DNA of 64,000 bases from an uncultured Oscillospiraceae bacterium (GTDB taxonomy: Bacteria > Bacillota > Clostridia > Oscillospirales > Oscillospiraceae), in contig CAKTOF010000002.1 of NCBI GenBank assembly GCA_934589675.1, positions 62,001 to 126,000 on the forward strand, read 5' to 3'. Each line of letters opens with the position of its first letter. The first letter of the stretch is position 1. Shown here piece by piece: positions 17,267-25,883 of the stretch. The position numbers were made by a program, and so were the translations under genes. The notes beneath the pieces are model-generated. The model was not told the origin of the DNA, made no database searches, and worked only from the letters and a program-made list of their open reading frames with translations.

Positions 17267-18511
17267 ATGAAGAAAAAACCGTTTGTCACGAAAGACCAGC
17301 TTGAATCCATCGCGGCGGTCTATCCCACGCCGTTCCACATTTACGACGAGGCAGGCATCCGTGAAAACGCGCAGAAGCTGCGTCAGGCGTTCGCCTGGAA
17401 TCCGGGCTTCCGCGAATATTTCGCCGTCAAGGCCACGCCGACGCCCGCCATCTTGAAGCTGCTGCACGAGGAGGGCTGCGGGTGCGACTGCTCGTCGCTC
17501 ACGGAGCTCATGATGAGCGAGCGCTGCGGCATTACAGGCGACGAGATCATGTTCTCCTCCAACGACACGCCGGCTGAGGAATTTCAGCTCGCCGACCGCC
17601 TCGGCGCGACCATCAACCTCGACGACATCACGCACATCGCCTATCTCGAGCGCGCCATCGGCCGCATTCCGGAGCGCATCTCCTGCCGCTACAATCCCGG
17701 CGGCAACTTCGCCATCTCCAACACGATCATGGACACGCCGGGTGAGGCGAAGTACGGCATGACCCGCCCGCAGATGACCGAAGCGTTCCGCACGCTCAAG
17801 GAAAAGGGCGCCCGCGAGTTCGGCATCCACGCGTTTTTGGCGTCGAACACCGTCTCGAACGAGTATTACCCCGTGCTCGCCTCCATCCTGTTCAAAACGG
17901 CCGTCGAGCTGCATAAGGAGACGGGCGCGCACATCGCGTTCATCAACCTGTCCGGCGGCGTCGGCATCCCCTACCGCCCCGAGCAGGAGCCGAACGACAT
18001 CTTCGCCATCGGTGAGGGCGTCCGCCGCGCGTATGAGGAGATCCTCGTCCCCGCCGGCATGGGCGACGTGGCCATCTACACCGAGCTCGGCCGCTTCATG
18101 CTCGCGCCCTACGGCCATCTCGTCACGCGCGTCATCCACGAAAAGCACACTTACAAAGAGTACGTCGGCGTGGACGCGTGCGCCGCGAACCTCATGCGCC
18201 CGGCCATGTACGGCGCGTACCACCACATCACCGTCATGGGCAAGGAGACTGCCCCGTGCGACCACCAGTACGACGTCGTCGGCTCGCTGTGCGAAAACAA
18301 CGACAAGTTCGCCATCGACCGGATGCTCCCGAAGGTCGACATCGGCGACCTGCTCGTCCTGCACGACACGGGCGCGCACGGCTTCTCGATGGGCTACAAC
18401 TACAACGGCCGCCTGCGCTCGGCCGAGCTGCTGCTGAAAGCGGACGGCACCACAGAGCTCATCCGCCGCGCCGAGACGCCGGACGACTATTTTGCGACGC
18501 TCGTCTGGTAA
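17267..18511 (+). CDS. lysA: Diaminopimelate decarboxylase
   Basis: 414 residues. Fold type III PLP decarboxylase: FAVKATP near residue 52 holds the Lys that binds PLP, followed by GIHAFLASN, NLSGGVGIPYRP (phosphate loop), ELGRFMLAPYG and a C-terminal HDTGAHGFSMGYNYNG stretch with the active-site tyrosine region. The CDCSSLTEL segment fits the LysA branch. It converts meso-diaminopimelate to lysine in the cytoplasm. Related carboxynorspermidine or ornithine decarboxylases are possible alternatives but fit less well. It is followed closely by a lipoprotein gene. Confidence 0.82.
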   Translation: MKKKPFVTKDQLESIAAVYPTPFHIYDEAGIRENAQKLRQAFAWNPGFREYFAVKATPTPAILKLLHEEGCGCDCSSLTELMMSERCGITGDEIMFSSNDTPAEEFQLADRLGATINLDDITHIAYLERAIGRIPERISCRYNPGGNFAISNTIMDTPGEAKYGMTRPQMTEAFRTLKEKGAREFGIHAFLASNTVSNEYYPVLASILFKTAVELHKETGAHIAFINLSGGVGIPYRPEQEPNDIFAIGEGVRRAYEEILVPAGMGDVAIYTELGRFMLAPYGHLVTRVIHEKHTYKEYVGVDACAANLMRPAMYGAYHHITVMGKETAPCDHQYDVVGSLCENNDKFAIDRMLPKVDIGDLLVLHDTGAHGFSMGYNYNGRLRSAELLLKADGTTELIRRAETPDDYFATLVW

Positions 18512-18533
18512 AATGAAAAAGGAGAAAGAGAAC

Positions 18534-19499
18534 ATGAAAAAGCGAATCCGCCTGCTCGCGCTGCTGCTTTGCGCCGCGATGCTGCTCGGCCTTGCCGCCT
18601 GCGGCAAAGCTGACGAGAAATCACCCGATACGGCAGATACGACCGACCCCGCCGAGACAGCCGATCCCGCCGACACAGCCGACCCCGCCGAGGCCGCCGA
18701 GCCGGAGACGCCGGACGAGCCGGAGACGCCGGACGAGCCGGAGACGCCGGAAGGCTCCGACCCCGCGCCTGATACACCCGACGCGCCCGACACGCCCGAT
18801 ACGGCCGAAGCGCCTGGCGGGGCCGGTTCCGGCGCCGAGCCGGACGCCGCCGCGGAGGACTTCTTCACCATCACGCTGCCCGACGGCACGGAATTCGGCC
18901 GCGTGAGCGCCTATCTGGACGATTACCTCACCGACGTGACGAGCGTCACGATCGGCGGCTCGGAGGCCGTTCTCGTCAACCTGGCGATCGACGGCGACAC
19001 GGAAATGCACTGCGTCGAGCTCTCGTTCACCGACAGCGGCGAGACGATGGTCTTCACATGGTGGGGCCTGTACCGCCTGTCGCTGCATGTCACGGACGAG
19101 ACGGACGACGGTTACGTCATCGACGACTACGAGCAGGAGCAGATCAACGCAGCCGACTATTTCTCCGGCACGCGGACGCTCCGCTTCGACGCGGAGGCGG
19201 ACGACGGCGCCGAGCCGATGGTCGACACCGTCACGTTCTACGACGACATGACGTGTACGATCGAGGAAAACGGTGAAACCTACACGGCCATGTACGCCGG
19301 GAACGACAGGACGATCTACCTCTTCCTCCCGACCGACGGCGACGTGAACCCGCTCACGGACGAGACGTTGGCGGACGACGCGGGAAACTGCGCCTATTTC
19401 ATGCTGCTCGCGTATGACTACGCCGAAGATGGCGGCGACATTGTCGTCTCCGGCGGCTACACCGCGCTTTTGGACGCGGCGTATCTTCTGGATATGTGA
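18534..19499 (+). CDS. Secreted lipoprotein with acidic Pro-Glu/Asp-Thr repeats
   Basis: 321 residues from the ATG at 18534 (GGAGAAAGAG upstream), 22 bases after lysA. The signal peptide KKRIRLLALLLCAAMLLGLAAC ends in a lipobox LAAC, so the Cys is likely lipidated. Residues ~25-115 are a low-complexity spacer built from PETPDE, DTADPAE and similar units. The rest is an acidic beta-rich domain without a family I recognise. It is probably displayed on the outer face of the membrane. The repeated DNA (GAGACGCCGGACGAGCCG) is likely prone to length variation. Confidence 0.8.
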   Translation: MKKRIRLLALLLCAAMLLGLAACGKADEKSPDTADTTDPAETADPADTADPAEAAEPETPDEPETPDEPETPEGSDPAPDTPDAPDTPDTAEAPGGAGSGAEPDAAAEDFFTITLPDGTEFGRVSAYLDDYLTDVTSVTIGGSEAVLVNLAIDGDTEMHCVELSFTDSGETMVFTWWGLYRLSLHVTDETDDGYVIDDYEQEQINAADYFSGTRTLRFDAEADDGAEPMVDTVTFYDDMTCTIEENGETYTAMYAGNDRTIYLFLPTDGDVNPLTDETLADDAGNCAYFMLLAYDYAEDGGDIVVSGGYTALLDAAYLLDM

Positions 19500-19509
19500 T
19501 CATGTAACA

Positions 19510-19576
19510 GAAAGCGTGCAGGCCGGACGGCCTGCACGCTTTCCTATTCGGCAGGCCGGACGCCTGCCGTTTTTTT
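19510..19576 (+). terminator. Two tandem terminators after the lipoprotein gene
   Basis: Hairpin 19510-19543 (GAAAGCGTGCAGGCC and its complement) is followed by CGGCAGGC / GCCTGCCG at 19549-19569 with a seven-T tail. The first hairpin can also act on the minus strand. Confidence 0.85.
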
Positions 19577-19580
19577 CTGC

Positions 19581-20105
19581 TTACCACTGCTCAAAATGAA
19601 CGCGGTCGGCCTCATAGCGGTCGTTCCGCTCAGCCGTGATGTCCTCGGCCGGATAGCCGAGGGCAATGACAGAGTTCGGAATGACGCTTTCCGGCAGAGA
19701 AAACAGCGCGCGCTGGTTTTTAACGCGATCCATCTCCGGCCATGTGCCCAGCCAGACGGAGCCAATGCCAAGCTCGTGCGCAGCGAGACAGAGGTTCTGT
19801 CCCGCGATGGCGCCGTCGATGATCCAATAATCCCTGGCGGGCGGGAACGAGCGGGCCGTGTCGCCGCAGATGAGAATGCCTGCGGCCGCCGAGCGCAGCG
19901 GCTCGGCCGGGCGGCCGTTTGCGTCGGCCATTTTCCCGAGCGTCTCGCGATCTGTCACGACGACAAACGACCAGTCGCGCGCGTTCACGCAGCACGGGCC
20001 GCTCATGGCCGCGGACAGCAGCGTATGGAGCGTTTCCGGCGCGATGGCGCGCCCATCAAATTTCCGGACGCTGCGGCGGGTGAAGATGGCGTCTAACGTA
20101 TTCAT
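19581..20105 (-). CDS. Nitroreductase family protein
   Basis: 174 residues. FTRRSVRKFDGRAIAPE at residues 9-25 is the classic FMN-binding start of the nitroreductase fold; LRSAAAGILICGD, DGAIAGQNLCLAAHELGIGSVWLG and ALGYPAED complete the pattern. Such flavoproteins reduce nitro compounds, quinones or flavins with NAD(P)H, and small versions are common in anaerobes. Cytoplasmic homodimer by family. Single gene; natural substrate unknown. Confidence 0.9.
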   Translation of the reverse strand: MNTLDAIFTRRSVRKFDGRAIAPETLHTLLSAAMSGPCCVNARDWSFVVVTDRETLGKMADANGRPAEPLRSAAAGILICGDTARSFPPARDYWIIDGAIAGQNLCLAAHELGIGSVWLGTWPEMDRVKNQRALFSLPESVIPNSVIALGYPAEDITAERNDRYEADRVHFEQW

Positions 20106-20131
20106 ATCCGGATCATCCTTTCTGCTCTTTC

Positions 20132-20162
20132 AAAAAAGCGGCCGGCTCTTCAGCCGGCCGCG
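20132..20162 (-). terminator. Terminator of the mreB operon
   Basis: Stem GCGGCCGGCT / AGCCGGCCGC with six A on the left, giving a T-run on the minus strand right after mreB. Confidence 0.9.
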
Positions 20163-20165
20163 GGA

Positions 20166-21197
20166 TCACTCCTCGAGCTGCTTCTTTCTTGCGAAGTTCA
20201 TCGTGCCCTCCTGCATCTGGCCGATCCACTTCAGGCTCTTGCCGCAGCCAAAGGCGACGCACGACTCCGCGTCGTCGGCCAGCGTGCAGGCGATGCCCGT
20301 CGTCTCCGAGATCAGGCGGTCCAGTCCCCAGATGCGGCTGCCGCCGCCTGTGAGCAAAATGCCATTTTTCGACACATCGACAACAAGCTCCGGCTGCGTC
20401 TGCTGCAAGACATTCTGGATCTCCTCGATGATCTCATGCACCGGCCGGCGCAGCGCCTCGCCCGTCTCGCTCGCGCGGAGCAGGAATTCGTGCGGCAGGC
20501 CGGTCTTGAGGTCGCGGCCCTTGACCTGCATGGCCGGGTCGTCCGGGCGGTCGGCGACACAGCCGATGGTCATTTTGATCTCCTCGGCCGTATTGGCGCC
20601 GATGGCCACACCGTAGCGGCGGCGGACAAAGCGCGCGATGGCATCGTCAAACGCATCGCCCGCGACCTTGACCGACGACGAGACCGCGACGGAGTCCATC
20701 GACAAAACGGCGATGTCCGTCGTTCCGCCGCCGACGTCGACGACCATATGCCCCTCCGCGCCGTCAAGGCTCAACTCCGCGCCGAGCGCCGCAGCCAGCG
20801 GCTCCTCAATGAGATAGACGCGGCGCGCGCCGGCCTCCATCGTCGCCTGAATGACGGCGCGCTCCTCGACGCCCGTCACGCCGCTCGGCACGCACACGAC
20901 CGCGCGCGGCTTGACGAGCGGCATCCGCATCGCCTTGCGCACCAGCTGCGTGAGCAGCTTCTGCGTCATTTCATAGTCGCAGATGACGCCGTCGCGCAGC
21001 GGGCGCAGCGCCGCGACATTGCCCGGCGTGCGGCCGAGCATATTGCGCGCGGCCGAGCCGACCTGCAGCACGCGCCCCGTGGACTTGTCCACGGCGACGA
21101 CGGCCGGCTCACGCACGACGACGCCCTTGCCCTCCACATAGATGAGCACGTTCGACGTGCCGAGGTCAATGCCAATATCTCTGGACAGTTTGAACAT
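20166..21197 (-). CDS. mreB: Rod-shape protein MreB-like actin homologue
   Basis: 343 residues from the ATG at 21197. Actin-fold ATP-binding motifs are present: DIGIDLGTSNVLIY near residue 10, GHMVVDVGGGTTDIAVLS near 160, and ILLTGGGSRIWGLD near 285. NAALRPLRDGVICDY-like spacing matches MreB/Mbl. It forms membrane-bound filaments that guide the elongation machinery. No mreC or mreD follows; instead it ends an operon with recD2 and a comF-like gene, which is usual for a second MreB/Mbl copy in this group. Confidence 0.92.
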   Translation of the reverse strand: MFKLSRDIGIDLGTSNVLIYVEGKGVVVREPAVVAVDKSTGRVLQVGSAARNMLGRTPGNVAALRPLRDGVICDYEMTQKLLTQLVRKAMRMPLVKPRAVVCVPSGVTGVEERAVIQATMEAGARRVYLIEEPLAAALGAELSLDGAEGHMVVDVGGGTTDIAVLSMDSVAVSSSVKVAGDAFDDAIARFVRRRYGVAIGANTAEEIKMTIGCVADRPDDPAMQVKGRDLKTGLPHEFLLRASETGEALRRPVHEIIEEIQNVLQQTQPELVVDVSKNGILLTGGGSRIWGLDRLISETTGIACTLADDAESCVAFGCGKSLKWIGQMQEGTMNFARKKQLEE

Positions 21198-21202
21198 ACT
21201 GC

Positions 21203-21865
21203 TTAAGTTCCTTTCGTCATTCCTGCGGCCGCAAACGCCGCCAGCACCACGTCTTTTGCGCCGGCCGTGCGCAGCACGCGGCTGCACTCCGAGGCCGTTG
21301 CGCCCGTCGTCACAACATCGTCCACCAGCAAGATCCGCCGGCCGGAAAACGCATCCGGCTCCACAGCCTCATACGCGCCGAGCACGTTCGCCCGCCGCCG
21401 GTCTGCCGGGAGCGTCGACTGCGCCGGGGTGTCCCGCCGCTTTCTCAGCATTCGGAACACCGGCGCGCCGAGCAGCGCGGCCGTCTGCCGCGCAAGCAGC
21501 TCCGCCTGATCGTACCCGCGCTTTCGCCTGCGCTTTGCGCTCACGGGCACCCATGTCACGGCGTCAAATTTTCCGTCCAGCCGCTCGCGGATGCACGCGG
21601 CCAGAATGGGCGCGTAAACAGCCGCGTACTCCTGCCGGCCGGAGAACTTAAACCGCCGGATCGAGTCGGAAACCGGCGCCTCATACGGCAGCGCCGCGAT
21701 GCCGGATGAGAAGAACTCCCCGCTCTTCTCCTGCGCGTCCATATGAAGAAGCAGCTTCGCGCACACGTTGCACGAGCCGCGCTCGTCTTTCTCCAAAATC
21801 CGGTGGCAGAACGCGCACTTTCGCGGAAAGAGCAGATCGAGCACAAATTCCGCCGCCCGGATCAT
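21203..21865 (-). CDS. ComF family phosphoribosyltransferase-like protein
   Basis: 220 residues. The N-terminus has a zinc-ribbon-like set of cysteines (CAFC and CNVC, about residues 17-35). The C-terminal half is a type I phosphoribosyltransferase fold with WVPVSAKRRRKRGYDQAELLA and the PRPP-loop RRILLVDDVVTTGAT near 175. ComFC/GntX-type proteins help take up or process single-stranded DNA during transformation. It overlaps recD2 by ATGA and lies 5 bases from mreB, so all are co-expressed. Confidence 0.88.
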   Translation of the reverse strand: MIRAAEFVLDLLFPRKCAFCHRILEKDERGSCNVCAKLLLHMDAQEKSGEFFSSGIAALPYEAPVSDSIRRFKFSGRQEYAAVYAPILAACIRERLDGKFDAVTWVPVSAKRRRKRGYDQAELLARQTAALLGAPVFRMLRKRRDTPAQSTLPADRRRANVLGAYEAVEPDAFSGRRILLVDDVVTTGATASECSRVLRTAGAKDVVLAAFAAAGMTKGT

Positions 21866-24072
21866 GAGACATTCGCCTCAATGCGGAGCTTCAGGCCGGA
21901 ATAGCGCTTCGTCTGGCGGTTGTTTGCGACCATCTGCGCGATCATCTCCTCGTTTCCGACGAGAATGAGCAGCTCTCTCGCGCGCGTGACGCCTGTATAG
22001 AGCACGCTGCGCGTGAGCAGCAGCGGCGAGCCCTGAAAAATGCTCATGATCACGGCGCGGTACTCGCTGCCCTGCGACTTGTGGACGGTCATGGCATAGG
22101 CCAGCTCCAGCTCGCCGAGCATATCGAACGAATAGTCGGCCTCGCGGTCGTCAAAGCGGACGGTCACGGTCTCCTCCTCGGTGCTGATGGCCGCCAGCGT
22201 GCCGATGTCGCCGTTAAAAACGCCCGTCCCGTGCTCGAGCGTGCCGGGCTTCTTCCATACTATATCATAGTTGTTGCGGATTTGCATTACCCGGTCGCCC
22301 ACGCGGAACAAAAAATCTCCGTATTTTTTCTCCGGCTTGTCCGGCGCGGGCGGGTTGAGCGCGGCCTGAAGCGCCGCATTCAGGCTCTTTGTGCCGGTCT
22401 CGTAGCGGCGGTGCGCCGAGAGCACCTGGATCTCCGAGGCCGGGATCCCCATGTTTTTCGGCAGCCGCTCGCGGCACAGATCGCAGATCGTCTGCACGAC
22501 GGCCTCCGATGAGCGGCGCTTCAGGAAGAAAAAGTCGCGGTCTTTCACACCGAGCGCCGGATCTTCGCCGTGGTCGATGGCGTGCGCGTTCATGACGATC
22601 AGGCTCTGCTGCGCCTGCCGGAAGATCTCCGTCAGGCGGACAACGGGGCAGGCGCCGGAGCGGATGATGTCGGAAAACACGTTGCCGGGGCCAACACTGG
22701 GCAGCTGGTCGGGGTCGCCGACCAGCACGAGGCGGCAGCCGTCCGGCAGCGCGCCCAGCAGCGAGCACATGAGCGGCAGGTCGACCATCGAGCACTCGTC
22801 GACGATGAGCGCGTCGAGCTTTAATGGCTCGGACTCGTCGTGCACGAAGATCATCTCGCCCGTCTCCTGCGAAAACTGCGCCTCAAGCAGGCGGTGGATC
22901 GTCGCGGCAGAGCGGCCGGTCAGCTCGGACAGGCGCTTGGCCGCGCGTCCGGTCGGCGCGGCAAGCTCCGTTTTCAGGCCCATGTGGTCAAAAAGCGACA
23001 GGATGCCGTTCACCGTCGTCGTCTTGCCGGTGCCGGGGCCGCCGGTCAGGACAACGAGCCGGTGCGACGCGGCGGCGAAAATGGCCTCGCGCTGCTGCGC
23101 CGCAAAGACGATGCCCTCCGCCTGCTCCGTCCCGTCGATGATCCTCTCCACATCCTCCGGCGCATCGGCATCGCCCGCGCCCATGGCTGCGACGCGCGCG
23201 GCGACGGACACCTCCGCCTCATGCAGCGCGGGCAGATAGCACGCGCGAAGGCCGGCGACGGTGTCAAGCGTCATGCGGCCCGTTTCATCGAGCGCGTCCA
23301 TGCCGGCCGCGACCGTCTCGCTGTCAAGCCCCAGAAGGCGCATCGTCGCGCCGAGCAGCTTGTCCGCGGGCAGAAAGACGTGGCCGTTTCCGAGGTTGTG
23401 GCGCAGCTCGAAGAGCACGCCGGCCTCGACGCGGCGCGCATCGTCCGCCTCGACGCCCAGCTCGACCGCTAACGCATCCACGGCTGCAAAGCCCGCGTGG
23501 AATGGCTCATCGCTGAGCAGATACGGGTCGTCGCGCACCATCTCGATGGCATATTCGCCGTACTCGCGGTAAAGCCGCATAGCCAGCTCCACGGGCAGGT
23601 GATGGCCCGTCAGGAACTCGATGAGCCGCCGCACGCCGACCTGGCGGCGGAAGCTCTCGGCAATGAGCATGGCCTTTTTGAGAGACATGCCGGGCACCTC
23701 GGTCAGGCGCTCCGGCTCCTCCTCGATGATGCGCAGCGTGTCCGCGCCGAATTTGTCGACCAGCTTTTTCGCCGTCCGCTCGCCGATCCCCTTCACCGCC
23801 CGGCTGGACAGGTACGAGAGGATCTCCGCGGCTGTCTCGGGCATCTGCCGCTCAAGAAACTCGGCCTGAAACTGCTCGCCGAACGTCGCGTGCGTGACGT
23901 AGCGCCCCGTGATGACGAGGCGCTCGCCCGTCGTGACGAGCGGGATCGTGCCGACGACCGTCACGGTCTCGCCCGCCTCCGTGCGCAGGCGCAGGACGGT
24001 GTACCCATTTTCCGCATTGGCAAACACGACGCCGACGACGGCGCCGCGCAGGATCTCCTGTTCGTCCCTCAA
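21862..24072 (-). CDS. recD2: RecD2 DNA helicase
   Basis: 736 residues from a TTG at 24072 that overlaps the upstream stop (TTGA) and follows GGGGGAAGAG. An N-terminal OB-like domain, then helix-hairpin-helix repeats (YLSSRAVKGIGERTAKKLVDKFG around residue 95), then the helicase core: Walker A GGPGTGKTT near 344, Walker B LIVDECSMVD near 425, GDPDQLPSVGPG, and VHKSQGSEY near 660. This is the layout and length of RecD2 (YrrC), a 5'-3' helicase of SF1 that acts without RecBC in replication-fork repair. Confidence 0.94.
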   Translation of the reverse strand: MRDEQEILRGAVVGVVFANAENGYTVLRLRTEAGETVTVVGTIPLVTTGERLVITGRYVTHATFGEQFQAEFLERQMPETAAEILSYLSSRAVKGIGERTAKKLVDKFGADTLRIIEEEPERLTEVPGMSLKKAMLIAESFRRQVGVRRLIEFLTGHHLPVELAMRLYREYGEYAIEMVRDDPYLLSDEPFHAGFAAVDALAVELGVEADDARRVEAGVLFELRHNLGNGHVFLPADKLLGATMRLLGLDSETVAAGMDALDETGRMTLDTVAGLRACYLPALHEAEVSVAARVAAMGAGDADAPEDVERIIDGTEQAEGIVFAAQQREAIFAAASHRLVVLTGGPGTGKTTTVNGILSLFDHMGLKTELAAPTGRAAKRLSELTGRSAATIHRLLEAQFSQETGEMIFVHDESEPLKLDALIVDECSMVDLPLMCSLLGALPDGCRLVLVGDPDQLPSVGPGNVFSDIIRSGACPVVRLTEIFRQAQQSLIVMNAHAIDHGEDPALGVKDRDFFFLKRRSSEAVVQTICDLCRERLPKNMGIPASEIQVLSAHRRYETGTKSLNAALQAALNPPAPDKPEKKYGDFLFRVGDRVMQIRNNYDIVWKKPGTLEHGTGVFNGDIGTLAAISTEEETVTVRFDDREADYSFDMLGELELAYAMTVHKSQGSEYRAVIMSIFQGSPLLLTRSVLYTGVTRARELLILVGNEEMIAQMVANNRQTKRYSGLKLRIEANVS

Positions 24073-24404
24073 GACTCTTCCCCCAAACCAAATAGCTCCG
24101 CGGCCTCTCGGCGGGAGTAGAGCGCTGCGCCGCTGCCCGGCGCGCACAGCCGCTCGGCAGCCGCGCGGCCGCGCGCGGTCAGGCCGCAGTCGACGACGAC
24201 AAGCTCCGCCTGCAAAAGGCCGCTGTCGCGCAAAAAGCGGTAGCTGCGCACGCGCATCTCCAGCGCGCCGGCGTCGCCGCGCGCGCTAAGCACCACGAAG
24301 TCCTCCTGCGCGGGCAGCAGCAGGCTCGCCGTCAGCGCCCAGATGACAAGCAGGATCCCCGCCGACGCAAGCGCACAGATGCAAATCTCACCGATCACAT
24401 TCAA
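24069..24404 (-). CDS. Small single-pass membrane protein, unknown
   Basis: 111 residues from a TTG at 24404 with GGAGG four bases upstream; a GTG at 24398 is an alternative. One transmembrane helix (residues ~7-28, ICICALASAGILLVIWAL) is followed by a soluble domain with AQEDFVVLSARGDAGALE and LVVVDCGLTARGR, ending LFGLGEES. Start overlap with recD2 shows coupling. Similar short genes upstream of recD2 occur in this group, but I cannot name a function. Confidence 0.65.
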   Translation of the reverse strand: MNVIGEICICALASAGILLVIWALTASLLLPAQEDFVVLSARGDAGALEMRVRSYRFLRDSGLLQAELVVVDCGLTARGRAAAERLCAPGSGAALYSRREAAELFGLGEES

Positions 24405-24511
24405 GCACCTCCACGCGCCATGGTATGCCGCCGCGGCGCGTCCGGTGCAAAGACTAAGCTCCATTTTACACGAAAACTGCGGAAATTGGAAGCGCACCGG
24501 CGCTGCGCGCG

Positions 24512-24552
24512 CAAAAAAAGCAGGCAGAAACGGGAAAACCGTTTCTGCCTGC
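24512..24552 (-). terminator. Terminator of tuf
   Basis: Stem GCAGGCAGAAACGG / CCGTTTCTGCCTGC with seven A on its left side, just past the tuf stop. Confidence 0.93.
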
Positions 24553-24583
24553 AATCATGATTCAAAAGAACCGATCAGGGGAA

Positions 24584-25786
24584 TTAGCCCTCGATGTCGA
24601 TAACGACGCCGGAACCGACCGTACGGCCGCCCTCACGGATAGCGAAGCGGAGGCCCTTCTCGATGGCGATCGGGGTGATCAGCTCGACATCCATGTCGAT
24701 GTTATCGCCCGGCATGCACATCTCGACGCCCTCGGGGAGGGAGATGATGCCGGTGACGTCCGTGGTACGGAAGTAGAACTGCGGACGGTAGTTGTTGAAG
24801 AACGGGGTGTGACGGCCGCCCTCGTCCTTGGACAGGACGTAGACCTGGCCCTTGAACTTGGTGTGCGGGTGGATGGAGCCCGGCTTCGCCAGAACCTGGC
24901 CGCGCTCGATGCCCTTCTTGTCGACGCCGCGGAGCAGCAGGCCGACGTTATCGCCAGCCTCGGCGAAGTCGAGCAGCTTGTGGAACATCTCGATGTCGGT
25001 GACAACGGTGTTCTTGATCTCGTCGTTCAGGCCGACGATCTCGACAGCCTCGTTCTTGTTGATTTTGCCACGCTCAACACGGCCGGTAGCAACGGTGCCG
25101 CGGCCGGAGATGGTGAAGACGTCCTCAACCGGGCAGAGGAACGGCAGGGAGTCGTCACGCGGCGGGGTCGGGATGTAGTCGTCGACCGCGTCCATGAGCT
25201 CCTTGATGCAGGCATACTCCGGAGCGTTCGGGTCGGTGGACTCGGAAGCCAGGGCGTTCAGAGCGGAGCCGCGGATGATCGGGATCTCGTCGCCCGGGAA
25301 GTTGTAGCCGGACAGGACCTCGCGGACCTCCATCTCGACGAGCTCGAGGAGCTCCTCGTCGTCGACCTGATCGCACTTGTTCAGGAAGACAACGATGGCC
25401 GGAACGCCGACCTGACGGGCGAGAAGGATGTGCTCCTTCGTCTGAGCCATCGGGCCGTCGGAAGCGGCGATGACGAGGATGGCGCCATCCATCTGAGCAG
25501 CGCCGGTGATCATGTTCTTGATATAGTCGGCGTGGCCCGGGCAGTCAACGTGCGCGTAGTGACGCTTCTCGGTCTCGTACTCGACGTGAGCGGTGTTGAT
25601 CGTGATGCCGCGCTCGCGCTCCTCCGGAGCCTTGTCGATGCTGGCGTAATCCTCGTACTCAGCCTTGCCCTGCAGGGAGAGCCACTTGGTGATAGCCGCG
25701 GTCAGCGTGGTCTTACCATGGTCAACGTGGCCGATGGTGCCGATGTTAACGTGCGGTTTGGTTCTTTCAAATTTCTGCTTCGCCAT
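24584..25786 (-). CDS. tuf: Elongation factor Tu
   Basis: 400 residues. GTPase motifs GHVDHGKTT (P-loop), RGITINTAHVEYE (switch I), DCPGHADYIKNM (G3) and FLNKCDQVDD (G4) are intact, followed by domains 2 and 3 ending GGRTVGSGVVIDIEG. It delivers aminoacyl-tRNA to the ribosome. It is the last gene of the rpsL-rpsG-fusA-tuf string and has its own promoter in the 97-base gap after fusA. AAGGAGG precedes the ATG. Confidence 0.99.
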   Translation of the reverse strand: MAKQKFERTKPHVNIGTIGHVDHGKTTLTAAITKWLSLQGKAEYEDYASIDKAPEERERGITINTAHVEYETEKRHYAHVDCPGHADYIKNMITGAAQMDGAILVIAASDGPMAQTKEHILLARQVGVPAIVVFLNKCDQVDDEELLELVEMEVREVLSGYNFPGDEIPIIRGSALNALASESTDPNAPEYACIKELMDAVDDYIPTPPRDDSLPFLCPVEDVFTISGRGTVATGRVERGKINKNEAVEIVGLNDEIKNTVVTDIEMFHKLLDFAEAGDNVGLLLRGVDKKGIERGQVLAKPGSIHPHTKFKGQVYVLSKDEGGRHTPFFNNYRPQFYFRTTDVTGIISLPEGVEMCMPGDNIDMDVELITPIAIEKGLRFAIREGGRTVGSGVVIDIEG

Positions 25787-25847
25787 TGAAAAAATCCTCC
25801 TTGTTGTGATTTGAATTCAACAAAAGCTTCTCGTCTGATTCGTAGTA

Positions 25848-25876
25848 AATATACTACATTCTGCCGTACTTGGCAA
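25848..25876 (-). promoter_or_regulatory. Promoter of tuf
   Basis: On the minus strand TTGCCA and TATATT are separated by 17 bases, about 60 bases upstream of the tuf start. It gives tuf expression apart from the ribosomal operon. Confidence 0.65.
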
Positions 25877-25883
25877 GCGGTAT

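Noticed and set aside
17192..18889. Minus-strand frame with SGVSG repeats opposite lysA and the lipoprotein
   Set aside because: The repeats are the complement of the lipoprotein spacer; the opposite strand has the PLP enzyme and a lipobox.
24557..25789. Plus-strand frame opposite tuf
   Set aside because: Exact antisense of EF-Tu; no family features.
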